Positions 22,744 to 33,625 of a stretch of DNA of 64,000 bases are shown here, piece by piece (positions within the stretch are counted from its first letter, which is position 1; each line of letters starts with the position of its first letter). The notes below the pieces were generated by a model. The model saw nothing but the letters and a program-made list of their open reading frames with translations. It searched no databases and was not told the DNA's origin. Made by a program: the position numbers and the translations under genes. This DNA is from Syncephalis plumigaleata (lineage: Eukaryota; Zoopagomycota; Zoopagomycetes; Zoopagales; Piptocephalidaceae), in assembly GCA_025201365.1 (NCBI GenBank), contig JAIXMF010000002.1, forward strand, positions 62,001 to 126,000. The letters run 5' to 3'.

Positions 22744-23432
22744 GCATAAATTTGCATTACTCTTTTTGCTTCAATAGCTCCGGTAGCATTCTCTATTACT
22801 TTTAGCGTCGCTTATTGCAAGCTGGAAGTGGTTTGGCTTATTTTTTAAGTGAATAATCGATTTTGAATAGGCTAGTTTCAGTTTATTATTGCATCATTAC
22901 TTTGGAAAGTTGAAGACTCCGAGTGTGAATACGAATTTATCCATGTCACCATTCGGACAACGCCTTATGTATATGAGACGGCCGTCGACAGGTAATAGAT
23001 GATCGTCATTGTCTTCATAGCTAATAGTGATCATAAGTAGACCATTATATTAGTATGATTATACGCGTAGTAGTCGACGACAGGGATAATACGGTACATG
23101 ATATTATCTTATAATGACCAATTATGGGACTGCTAATGTTGTTATTGTTGTCGTATTTGATCAGATAATAAACATTGTGGATTCATTATTAATTTGTTAG
23201 GACAAGTATTCCTTATTGCATCGATGAGCATGGTATAAAATATCAATAAGAGATGCATGTAATCATTATACTCAATAGCTATGTCGAATTGGTAAGATTT
23301 CACGTTTATTCTGCTTGTTCAGTGTACGATTGCCATTAAATAAGCATAAAGCAATATCCAACAGGTAACATATATCAAGTCGATGACATTACACTTGCTA
23401 GATTGTCTTATCATTCATGATCGACGTGGTAG
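22744..23432. other. Mostly non-coding region with one orphan coding segment
   Basis: On the minus strand, about 23036-22908 reads MITISYEDNDDHLLPV then DGRLIYIRRCPNGDMDKF and ends GVFNFPK before a stop. This has normal protein composition and codon use and is probably real coding sequence, but I found no companion exon or start. The rest of the interval is AT-rich and shows nothing. Confidence 0.35.
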
Positions 23433-24122
23433 TTAGTAGCCAAGCTTGGCAGGAGGAACTGACGATGATGGCTTCGTTCTAGCTTTACGACAGCGCTTCT
23501 TGGGCATCGTTGCGCTGTTACTCGGTTGTATGGCCGCATTAGCTGCGTCCACTCCAGCATTCACGTTGGTCGATGATGGTATGCTACCAGGTAAGGTAAT
23601 CGGCAATAAAGCCGTGGCATATCCCTTGCTTTCCGCGGCAACTTTATTGCCATCCACATTGCCAACGCTAATATCCGCGCATTGCTCATATGACTGCACG
23701 CTACCTTGATTCGTGGCATTCCACGCCCAGCGTAGTACTTTATGACCGCTGATGCCACTGGGCATTGGTACCGCCCAGGTTGTCTCGCCATCCTTTGTGA
23801 CACACGGATCGCGACGTGCCAATACAATGGGACTGGCTAGATTTCGTCGAGTAGCGTGACTTCACAGGCACCTGGTAGATGGCTAGTCACCTCGAGAGTG
23901 ACATTCACCGTATTACCCGTGACAATGGAGATCTGGCCTTGGGACTCGCCACGACACAATTGTCCCAAAGTATTGGGCGAGGCTAGCGTGGATTTCTGCG
24001 TGGCAAGTTTGTTGAAACCGCGGCAAGTGGGTTCTTTCATATACACTTCCGTGTTTGCTTCGGCAACGCAACAGCAAGCACAGCGATAGCCGTGGTTGTT
24101 AGAAATACTGAGTTACACGCAT
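23433..24122 (-). CDS. Secreted chitin-binding / LPMO-like beta-sandwich protein
   Basis: An ATG at 24122 precedes a hydrophobic signal peptide (FLTTTAIAVLAVA). The mature part has spaced cysteines (TCRGFN, QLCRGE, GACEV, DPCV, EQCAD). Its C-terminal block, SGISGHKVLRWAWNA then QSYEQCADISV, matches the last strands of chitin-binding type-4 / LPMO-like fungal proteins, where a Trp-rich 'VLRW.W' strand is followed by 'Y..CADI'. The predicted mature N-terminus (about EANTEVYMKEP) has no His, so the copper brace of true LPMOs is not evident. A basic, Ser/Pro-rich tail (MPKKRCRKARTK) follows the domain. Frame changes lie near 24100, 24070 and 23845, so the N-terminus is uncertain. The likely site of action is the cell wall or outside the cell. 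Confidence 0.55.
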
Positions 24123-24613
24123 TATTGCAGTTTAAATAGAAAAGAACAGTGGAGGATAGTGTTGATCGATAAGAGGCCTGCCTCTAAGTGGTACCGCTTG
24201 TTAGTAATTAGTAAGGATAAAAAGAGGCTAGATAAAGCAAAGAGACGATGATTTGATTAGTGTTTGTGTTGCTGTTAATGACGACGATAGGGTATGACTA
24301 TTTATATTCGTTCATATCCTATGGATATCAGTGTCCTTTGCCCATTATCACATTAACCGGCTATCTAGTGTGATGTGCGGTATTCTCTCAAGTTTGTCCC
24401 ATACTAAAATAGCTCGACTTAGGGGCTGCACGGCTAAATCCAGTAGGAAAGATCTGCGCACACTCGGATAACACGCACACACTACGGTCCCGTTGATTCT
24501 ACTCGGGGGCATTGCGACCTTGTAAATGACTCAACTGTTCTTCTTAATATATAATCCTATTTATTAGCATAGGGGCATCTTTACTGGTACAACACGAATA
24601 GAAACAAAAATAA
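24123..24613. other. Intergenic region
   Basis: About 490 bases between the start of the LPMO-like gene and the stop of the next minus-strand gene. It presumably holds the LPMO-like promoter. No gene seen. Confidence 0.45.
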
Positions 24614-25450
24614 TTAGGCAGGTGGTCGACGCGTCATACTATCCAGATCAAGCTCATCCGATATCCATGACAATCGCTTTAGACTAACAAAGACAATTAG
24701 CAATAATGATCTAGTTCTCTTGGAGACATCATATCATTCTTCTCACCGATCTAATATTTCTGTATTCCTAATAACAATAATGAATAATGAGCAAATGTAC
24801 GTCAATTGTGCACTATTTCAACTTACAATTCTTGACAATCCTTGGCCGATCCCGATAATCGTCCTAATGCCTAAATATCAGTGCAACGATATATGGTCAT
24901 ATTACTTGATATCATCACATTGCCATTGATATATATATATGTATGTATATCGATTATTAGCTTACCTCACGAGTAGTACGTACTGCTGGTTCGACATTTG
25001 CCATTGATCTAGCTTGTCGCATAAGATCCTATTCATTAATTCATAGATCAAATCAATACTATGTCTATATAATGCATTATTAAGATAAATGATCATTCTA
25101 TGAACTCACCTCAGAGACATCTGATGCTCGTGCCACTTCCTAGAATAGAGCAATAGTGTCGTATTGTATCAATAATAGACCTTGTACGTAGTACAATGTT
25201 CTTCGTTAACTTACTCGAAATAATGAAGAGAATTCGGTGAATGCAGCAGTGCCACGTTCACGCACTTCTTGCTTAGTTGATTGAAGTGGTATATCTGCCG
25301 CGTAGGCTGCACCACCTATCTTGCTAGAAATAGAAGGGGAGAGCGGTATAGGTAGGATAGTGGCAGCAGAGGCTAACGAGAATGAAGGATTAGACCTGCA
25401 CCTTGTCCGTTAGAACGAACATTCTGATGAGTTTGAGAACGAGTATTCAT
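24614..25450 (-). CDS. Small helical protein resembling BORC subunit BORCS7
   Basis: Six short exons give a protein of about 120 residues starting MNTRSQTHQNVRSNG (ATG 25450-25448). Internal exons read KIGGAAYAADIPLQS, then GTAAFTEFSSLFR, EVARASDVSEDLMRQARSMA, AVRTTREALGRLSGSAKD, and finally LKRLSWISDELDLD with the stop at 24616-24614. Frames join cleanly through GT-AG introns. The helical pattern, with a central 'SEDLMRQARSM' block followed by a second heptad-like helix, resembles animal BORCS7 (diaskedin). BORCS7 is a subunit of the lysosome-positioning BORC complex. The match is by pattern and length only, without a search, and other small coiled-coil proteins remain possible. Confidence 0.45.
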
Positions 25451-25837
25451 TCAAATAGTAGTTATCACAATAATAGTCTTGTTATTTCTTACAATGGAAT
25501 GGAATAGTAAAAGGGAATAAAGAGCAAAGTGATTTATCTTCTAGACATACAATGATGATAATATGATGATAATGGCATGGCAATTCATTTATTCATTGAA
25601 CATGAACACAACACATCATGCTTCTATTTCTACAATTAATAAAGAAAGTGTTTATTTCAAGGTCAATCAATGTAATAAAGAAAATAAATAATTGTTTAAA
25701 TTACAAGTAAAAGTAAAGAGGAATGAATAAACAGAATGATTAATTATACAAATGATAAATCATCATATTAACTACAGATAAAAGTATATTGATGTGTACG
25801 CAGATTACATCATACTAATACTAATAGTAAAATATAT
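25451..25837. other. AT-rich intergenic region
   Basis: About 390 bases, strongly AT-rich, between two minus-strand genes. Nothing recognised. Confidence 0.45.
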
Positions 25838-28249
25838 CTATCCAGATAGTATCGTCAATGTACCTTCATCATTATCGTCTTGCGTAGTGTCGACAACACT
25901 GGCCATGAGTGTTTTGGCCAGTGCCACTTGATCACTAAGTGGATCGACAGCTTGTTTCAGTAGTGCTCGTGCTTTGGATGTGTGTGCACGTAACAGTGCC
26001 TGATCCGCTTGTATAACAAGTTGACGCACCACATCCGGTAAGAGTGGCAATAATGGTTCCTGATCCATAGTAGTAGCAGCAGTGTCGGTAGAGGTATCAC
26101 CACCACCACCACTAGTAGTGTTACTGGTGTTGGCTGATCCAGATAGGGAAACCGAATGTGAGGATGATGTACGACGATGGTTGTTTAAAAGAAGGGTACC
26201 TGGTGCGAAATCACTTCCTACACCACCACTATTAGCAACTGGTTGTTGTTGCTGTTGTGATTGTGTATCAGCATTGATGGCTGCTGCATTGGCAATCATT
26301 TGACGGCGTATTGATTCGGGCCAGTGTGTGTAGAGGTACACTTCAGGACGACGAGCTAGTGCACGTACTACGGCCGGTTGCTCCCATAGAACTAGAGAGT
26401 CTTGTATTTCAAGTATAGCATGGCCTAGTGCTTGACTAAAGTGAAGTAGTGCGTCTACTTGTTCATGCGCTTCCACTACCATATCGTGCTGTTGTGAAGA
26501 AGTAGACGAGGATGAACGCGGATGAGTAGGATTGCCTAATACTGGTGATGAAGGTGTAGTGGTAGCAGCAGCAGTAGCAGTTTCAATACAACTAGACGAG
26601 TTACGATAGGCACCGGTACGAATGGCAGCTAGTGTGGGTGCTACCGTTGTCGTGTAAGAGAATGCCGAGGCAGACGATGATCGTTCTCGAGTTTGTAGTG
26701 GTGATGGAAATGTTGATTGCTGTTGTCGTGTTCGTTGTGGTATCGTGTTAATCTCGGGAGCACGACAAGCCGGTGCTGCTACAGGAGCATGCTTGAATGG
26801 TCTACGTGGTTTCAATGAACTTGGCGGCAATGGGAATGTACGACCATCCGCTCCCATGATTCCTGGCACCCTTTCCACAACGACGACCGAATCCGTTGAT
26901 ACTGACTATCATTAGCTATCGAGTAATGTTGCTGTTGATTATCCTCTAGACTAGCTCGTAGATTAGAGCAAGAACCCCACGGTGTAGGTATGGGTGAATT
27001 GGCACCGGCAGAGGTTGGTCCACTTCGTGGATTGGGTGTTGCATAACCTGAACCACAAGGTGTTGTATGCCTAGACACGGTCACCGATATCGTAAATGAT
27101 GCACGATTAGGAGCCCATGCAAATGGATAGAGTGCTCCTTGCATGTAAGGCGGTGGTTGTAATAGTTCCGCTGCTGCCGCTGCATTAACCGTATCAGATA
27201 CGTGTCGTTGTTGTCGAACGAGTAGATCAGTACTAGTGGCCATGGCTCTACTCGTAGTGGCAATGAGCGGCATTGTTCGTGATCTCCCGCGTACCATATG
27301 GAACCTTGACTCGTAATCCACATCAAGATGATGCTCGGTATTAGTACGTGGACGACTTAGATGCGGTAGAGCTCGTGCAATCTGTTGACGTAATCCATGC
27401 CAGGCACGTTTACCGAGGGATCGTCGACCATGTCTCTCGATGATATTTGCTGCCACCAGTTCATCTTCCATTACATTGTTGCTGCTTGTGTTGCTTTGTT
27501 GTTGCTGTTCACCCTGTTGCCATACGGGCAGCATTCCGCGTCTATTCTCCGTATAGGGATGATGAGTGCAAACGGCCACTGTATGTGCCGAGTACACTAT
27601 GTCGATCAGTATCTGGTTCTGCACTGAGTAGCCTGTTATTCTCCGTATATCATCCATGGAATAGATGACAATGATATGGGGATGATAATAGCTCTACCGA
27701 ATGAATAGATAGACTAGACGAATCCGATTCAAGTAGTTCCGCATCCATGGTCGTTTGTTCAGGAGATGTACAAATATTACGCGTAACTGTAATGGCATCA
27801 TCACACGGTGTCTCCATAGGTGAGGTGAGTGTTGATGCTACAACAACATGATCTGAACTGTTAGATAAATGATGATGCTGATGCTGATGATTAACCATTA
27901 AGTCAGGCGTATATGGCTGCTCTGTAGATAATGATGAAGGTGTATCGAATAGGCTGGTAATACTAGGTCTGCTATTACTATTATTGCTACTGGCAGGATG
28001 AAGATGAAGATGATGAGGTGCCATTCGTTTGCCAACCGTAGCTGCGCGTGCTTTACCAAATAGACGTGACATTGGTTTGAATAGACTTGAACGATTTATA
28101 ATTGACTTTGATCGATGATCATTGTGTGAGTCATTGAACAATCGAGTAGATTCATAGGATTGTTCATGACTCTGACCATTGTTGTTGTTGTTGTTGTTGC
28201 CAGTAGGCACCGCGAGTGATCGAACGAGTGCACGATCTGAAGCAGCCAT
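25838..28249 (-). CDS. Large unrecognised low-complexity protein with a helical C-terminus
   Basis: Three consecutive open frames on the minus strand abut with tiny overlaps and share composition, so I read one gene of about 800 residues. Frame changes lie near 27670 and 26870. It starts MAASDRALVRSLAVP (28249), followed by Asn, His and Ser runs and a basic patch (SRLFGKARAATVGKR). The middle is Arg/Ser/Thr/Pro-rich. The C-terminal third has two more ordered segments, EAHEQVDALLHFSQALGHAI and PDVVRQLVIQADQALLRAHT, before the stop at 25838. Gln-, Gly- and Ser-rich runs lie between them. No domain is recognised. The ordered helices could be a dimerisation or microtubule/SNARE-like interaction region, but I would not assign a function. 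Confidence 0.6.
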
Positions 28250-29282
28250 GTTTGCCGTAAGCTTGATGGAGTAACAGGGAGAATCGATGGGTAACGACGA
28301 GATATAATAATTCTAAACTACTATTTCGTATAATATAGTGGAATAATAAATAAAGTCTATAGGTTAGCATACATGGCAAGAAAGTGTTAGGATGTACGAA
28401 TAGCAATAGAAAAAGATAGAGGAGAGAAAGAGAAAAGAAGGAATAAGGGCGCATACAAGGGAGTAGACAATAACAGTCGTTTAAATATTGTATGACTGCA
28501 TTGTGCTGCCAATGGCGCTGCAGTAGATGTATGCATCTTTTTTGTAAAAGAGAAAGATGTTAAGCGGAGATAATAATAGCATGACAGAGAAAAATGTCTC
28601 CGGAAGCAGCCGACAGATATTTTAACCGCCTCGAACCACATGGCAGCTATTGCATTTGGAATCATGGTTCACAAATGGAATGAACGTATAAATCTACACG
28701 AGATAAGAAAATGACGAAATGGCCACATTCTCATAGCGCAATATATGTCTACATCCTCTGCTGTGTTTTATGTACTAATAATATCTTCATTCTCACTCTC
28801 ATCCACATCCGTACTAGTAGACTTACAAATAAATAAATAAATAAGTAAATAAATGGATAAACAGGACAGATTGATAGTTCCGCAAGTAGATAAGGGGTAT
28901 GTGTAGTGTGTGTGTGTGGTATTAGACACTAGACGCAGACTTGTTAAGTAATGAACAAACAAGAGAAATACAATCGGTAGAATGTGATATGATTATATTG
29001 TCACTACTGGTAGAAGAAATCCACAATGAAATCGAATCAATATGTCAAGTAGATGATATGAACAGATATAACAAATCAATGAATAGAATGCATAGAGAAG
29101 GAAAGAGAAGAGTACTAAACGATGATGAAAGTGTTTGTAAGTGTAGAGAAGCGAAGACGAGAGAAGAGAAAAAGAAATGATATGTGAACCACAAATAATC
29201 AACTAAGAGAATAAATAAACAAGTCGACTGTGTAGACAAGACACACATAGCTTAAAAACTCGACCACGATCACAGTCATTCA

Positions 29283-29288
29283 TCATCG

Positions 29289-29319
<31 letters not shown>

Positions 29320-29402
29320 CCATCATCTATATCAACATCACTGCCAACACTACTCGGGTGACTAAGCGTGACGGTAAAATGGCGCCAATCACTTCCTATT
29401 TA
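29283..29402 (-). CDS. Possible terminal exon with poly-Asp tail
   Basis: After a plausible acceptor (CTCACTAAATAG), the minus strand reads SDWRHFTVTLSHPSSVGSDV, then about eleven Asp from the ATC repeat, and a stop at 29285-29283. Composition is protein-like, but upstream exons are unclear. A GTAAGT donor at about 29711 follows IRTRSTHFIAA in a suitable orientation, without a visible start codon. This may be a small intron-rich gene or chance. Confidence 0.25.
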
Positions 29403-29833
29403 GTGAGGAGGATAGTGAGAGAGATACACATTTGTATGACTGTACTACTCCGAATGCAATTCACTTATTCAACCGAACCGATGTGACCAGGCTATCATCA
29501 TTAACAGGTCTGGTGTGGATGTGCATGTGTGGATGTGCATGTGTGTGTGAGATGCAGTACACTAGTGATCATGGTATGACAAGCATAGATTTCACCGAGC
29601 CATCACCACCACTATCACCATCTTCAATCCAACATTTCTACCATTTCATTCTCATGCAGTATAAAGGGACAGAAGAAGAGAATAACGCGTATTCATGATG
29701 GTGTACTTACCGCAGCAATAAAATGAGTTGATCTTGTACGGATTAATTTGGATTATTTAAACAATGTACACTACTGCAGCAGTTGTAATGGCAAGAAAAG
29801 AAAGAAAACAGGTCAAAATAAGGGTCGAGCAAG

Positions 29834-29862
29834 AGAGAGAGAGAGAGAGAAAGAGAGAGCGT
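29834..29862. repeat. (AG)n microsatellite
   Basis: A pure AG run of about 22 bases that continues imperfectly on the right, in the gene-poor region. Confidence 0.85.
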
Positions 29863-30789
29863 AGGCTGTGCACAAGCAATAGATATAAAATAGATGATGG
29901 CTTATAGAAAAGTAGATGCGAATATAAAAATGAAAATAGCGAGACAACAGTCACTAAATCGATTTTATTTAGTGCTGCTAACACGCATAAACAATACCAG
30001 ATGTAGTAATGGTAGCAAGCTACGCTAAGGGGAATAAAAGGATTAAACAAGACTAGTTGACTAGTTGACTAGCTAGCAGAAAGAATAACGGATATGAGAT
30101 AGATGTGTGTATTTGTTGATTCACTATTTATATGAATGATGTGTGCAGTAGTATGAAATGGATAAAGCAGAGTAGGGTAGGATTTAGTAATGGTACTATT
30201 TATACTAGTCATATACGATAATGCAGATGGAATAGATCATCAAACATCATAGAGAAATAGATAGAAATAGATAGATAGATAAAGAGATGTGATGTAGCCA
30301 TTATAGCCATTGTACGATCATCTTTTTAGTAGAATTACAGTAGTAAATGATGTGACTCACAGGACTGAATCATTTTTAGTTGGATTAGTAAACTCAGGTT
30401 TGAAATGAACATATACAAATAGGTTATATGAGATGGAAAAGACGAAACCACGTGAAGTTTAACCATGCCATTTTTTCACATTGTAATTTACGGAAATATA
30501 CACTAGCATCATGATAGATTGATAATAAGCACAGGGACAATATCGGCAGAACGTGAATGATGATGCATGATAATAGTAAGCATCCGTGCTCGCTTATCTC
30601 TCCTGTCTTTCACTGTGCCAATGCAGATAGATAGATAAATAGATACTATGACGCAAGCATAACATGATAAGCTATGAGATAAACAATAGGAGAGTGTTTT
30701 GATTACAATTACTATTCTTGTTACATGATGATCTATATCCTTTTGTATATACATGGGCTATACTATGATAACTGGATCATTGTTTATTA

Positions 30790-32372
30790 TTAACGCATAG
30801 TTACTAATTCTTCAGCACTTGTTGGATGAATGGCCACACAAGCATCGAGATCCTGTTTACGTGCTCCCATCTTAACTGCCACGGCAAATCCTTGTAGAAT
30901 CTCGTCACATCCACGTCCCACCATATGAATACCGAAACACGTTCCTCTCACCTACAGTGACTAGTTTGAATACAGTGGGTGGCTTATGATCTGTCATGGC
31001 ATTGTACATGTTGGTAAAGCGTGTGTTATACACGCGAACATTAGCATCTCCGTGTCGTTCTCTAGCATCTGCCTCACTAAGACCAACTGAGCCTGCTGGT
31101 GGATGCGAGAAGATGACACTTGGAATATTCTCGTAATCGAGACGTGCATTCTTGAATTCAGGCGGACCAAATAATCGATCGGAGAGTTTACGTCCGGCAG
31201 CAATGGCGACTAATAATCATAATAATCAATAGGAATATTGGTTTAATGGCGAGTGAGTGAATATGCAGTGTTCTATTAACTTACCTGGTGTTAGTTGTGC
31301 CACACCGCAGACATCGCCTAGTGCGTAGATACCCTTCACCTTGGTATTTTGATACTCATCACTCTCGATGTAGCCGTGTTGTTCATCTCTACACCGTTGA
31401 CATTCTCTAGACCGATATTCTTCGAATTGGGCATACGTCCAATGGCCCATACGACTGCATCGAACACATCCTTGTTCTCATTCGTGCCAATGACTTCACC
31501 TGCGTCGTTGACTTGATCCACGGTGTAGTGCACCTCTAATCCTTGCTCGGTACGTGTCAATCGCTTGATATGCGAGTGGCTGACGTGGCGTATACCACTG
31601 TGGACCATCTCGCCCAGTACCGTTTCACCGATAAGCGAGTCGAATGCCCGTAGAATCTGGCTGTAGCGCGTGAATAACGCCACCTCCGACCAAGTTCATG
31701 GAAGATACCGGCCAACTCGATGGCGATGTAGCCGGCTCCTACAACGGCAACACGTTTCGGTTGCGTTTCCAACTCGAAGAATCCGTCACTCGTTATGCCG
31801 AGTTCTGCCCCGGGAATATCCGAGGGAATAATGGGGTAGCCACCTAATGGGATGGCAACGTTTATAAATGTAAATCATGGCTACAAATACGTCGACTTAC
31901 CAGTAGCGATAAGAATCTTGTTTGCCTCCAAATGGACAGCATTGTTACCGTCCTCCTTCACCTCCACCGTGGTATCATTGAGGAAGCGTGCATGGCCACT
32001 TACGTATTCAACCGATTCACGCTGTAGATTATTACTGTAGATGCCGTTCAAGCGCTGGATATACGTGTCGCGCTTTGTCTTGAGTCGATTCCAATTGATT
32101 TGCGGTAAGGGTAGCTTGGTGTCGGAAGACGACGTGCCAGGCAACTCGAAGCCGTAGTCGGCAGCGTCACGTAGTGCTTCGTGTACGGTGGACGCATTCC
32201 ACATTACCTTCTTGGGTACGCAACCTACATTAACGCAGGTGCCACCTAGACGACCACTTCCCTCGACGAGAGCCACCTTAGCACCGTATTGTGCAGCGCG
32301 TCTAGCAGCAGCCAGACCACCGGAACCACCACCAATAACAATGAAATCGTATAGTTTCTTAATAGGTGACAT
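30790..32372 (-). CDS. GLR1: Glutathione reductase
   Basis: Glutathione reductase is an FAD enzyme that reduces glutathione disulphide with NADPH. From the ATG at 32372 the protein begins [20 protein letters not shown], the FAD-binding start. It carries the redox disulphide motif [14 protein letters not shown], the second Rossmann motif [24 protein letters not shown] and the C-terminal [13 protein letters not shown] with the catalytic His. Introns lie at 31900-31844 and about 31284-31210. Frame changes fall near 31680 (GGG read as GG), 31375 (AAA read as AA) and 30955, while homology continues across each. The frame is open upstream of the ATG with basic, acid-free codons (SRRYTFYRFLSSSSYSRILV) but no AUG. 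It diverges from the RasGEF gene. Confidence 0.95.
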
Positions 32373-32475
32373 GGCAACAAGTATGCGAGAGTACGAGGAG
32401 GAAGATAAGAAACGATAGAATGTGTATCTACGGGATATCCACACAAAGCGTAGGAAAGCGAGAGAAATAGAAGCA

Positions 32476-32516
<41 letters not shown>

Positions 32517-33625
32517 GAGGAGGGAGGGAGGAGGAAAGAGAGCGAGAAAGAAAAGAGAGAGAGAGAGGATGACGTGCTTGACAGAATATCTGTGTTACTT
32601 GAATCGTACCAGAATGGTTTTGCCCCTCTATTTTGCTCGTCATGGTCACAGTTATACTTGCGAGAATGCAAATAGGTTGCTTACTCAGCCAAATATATAT
32701 TGGCTAGTTACATAGCTCAATGCTTTTACGGTATTTTAATGTCAAGATACCATTATCGCTGGTATACTGGCTGATGTACCTATTCATTAATGTATTGTTT
32801 CTTTGATATTAATCATTTGCTTACTAATGCCATTTACTAGGAATGTATTTACACAACTCTTGTTTAAATATCAGCTATTCTACAATGAATTGTAAATTAA
32901 TCTATACTATAGATTGAGTGTAATTATATTACAAGAACTACAATGTATCATGCCAATTCTATAATGATTACTTTAATTATATTGATCATGTTAATATGCT
33001 ACACTATAATCTATTTACTATAGATATTGCATTTGTAATAAATGGAAATGTATCAATCAACAAATACGAATACGCTATCAAAGTGTTAGCTTGTTACATT
33101 AGACAAGGACGATGATGCTTATAGAAAAAGAAAGTGAAGTGAGTGGCTTGCCATTTGCTATTGATAAGAATGAAAATGATTGGCCGAGTCTGCCTTACCT
33201 GTAACACACCCTCATTCATTCATACATACATTCATACATTCATTCTCTATGCGCACACACGCTGTACCATCTACATTGTTGTATGTTAATCCCCTTGACA
33301 TATCTCACCACATCTTTTCCTTCTTTATTTTACTGTTTTCCCCTAGTCATCATCCTTTCCTTTGAATAACTACTACCACTACAATAGTACTACTACTACT
33401 ACTACTATTGCTCGTTATCTTTAACAGCTTATGCTGTCGCATTCTTCATTTATTTCAGTTCTAGTATATCTTAAGTTGTGAGCACACTGTGTTTAGTAAG
33501 TATTATTACTATTGAATGGCATATAACTTGCCTCTTTTGTTTGTTACATAATACAATATTTATATAACAACGGTTGCTTACCTATATTCTCTCTTATCGA
33601 CTCTCTTATTATATAGGTTTAACCT
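32373..33625. promoter_or_regulatory. Divergent upstream region of GLR1 (-) and the RasGEF gene (+)
   Basis: About 1.25 kb between outward-facing starts. It contains a 90-base purine tract (32475-32567) close to GLR1 and very AT-rich DNA at 32700-33100. ATTC/CATT short repeats lie at about 33212-33245, and a TAC repeat at about 33387-33408. No further gene is seen. Confidence 0.5.
32475..32567. repeat. (GA)n purine tract just upstream of GLR1
   Basis: A pure GA run of about 30 bases followed by GAGG/GAAA-rich sequence. Almost no pyrimidines occur on the plus strand over 90 bases. It lies in the probable 5' leader or core promoter of GLR1, where the transcript would be CU-rich. Confidence 0.85.

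Larger units (their letters stand above)
28250..30789. other. 2.5-kb gene-poor region rich in simple repeats
   Basis: The longest gene-poor stretch of the window. It contains an ATC microsatellite (29286-29320), an AG run (29834-29860), GATA-type repeats (30260-30285, 30627-30645) and TGTGCATGTG-type repeats (29515-29550). One short coding-like exon lies inside it at 29283-29402 (minus). The first few hundred bases should be the promoter of the gene starting at 28249. Confidence 0.55.

Noticed and set aside
29757-30050. 97-codon hydrophobic minus-strand frame
   Set aside because: It is built on an AG microsatellite and AT-rich DNA, with no recognisable motif or splice context.
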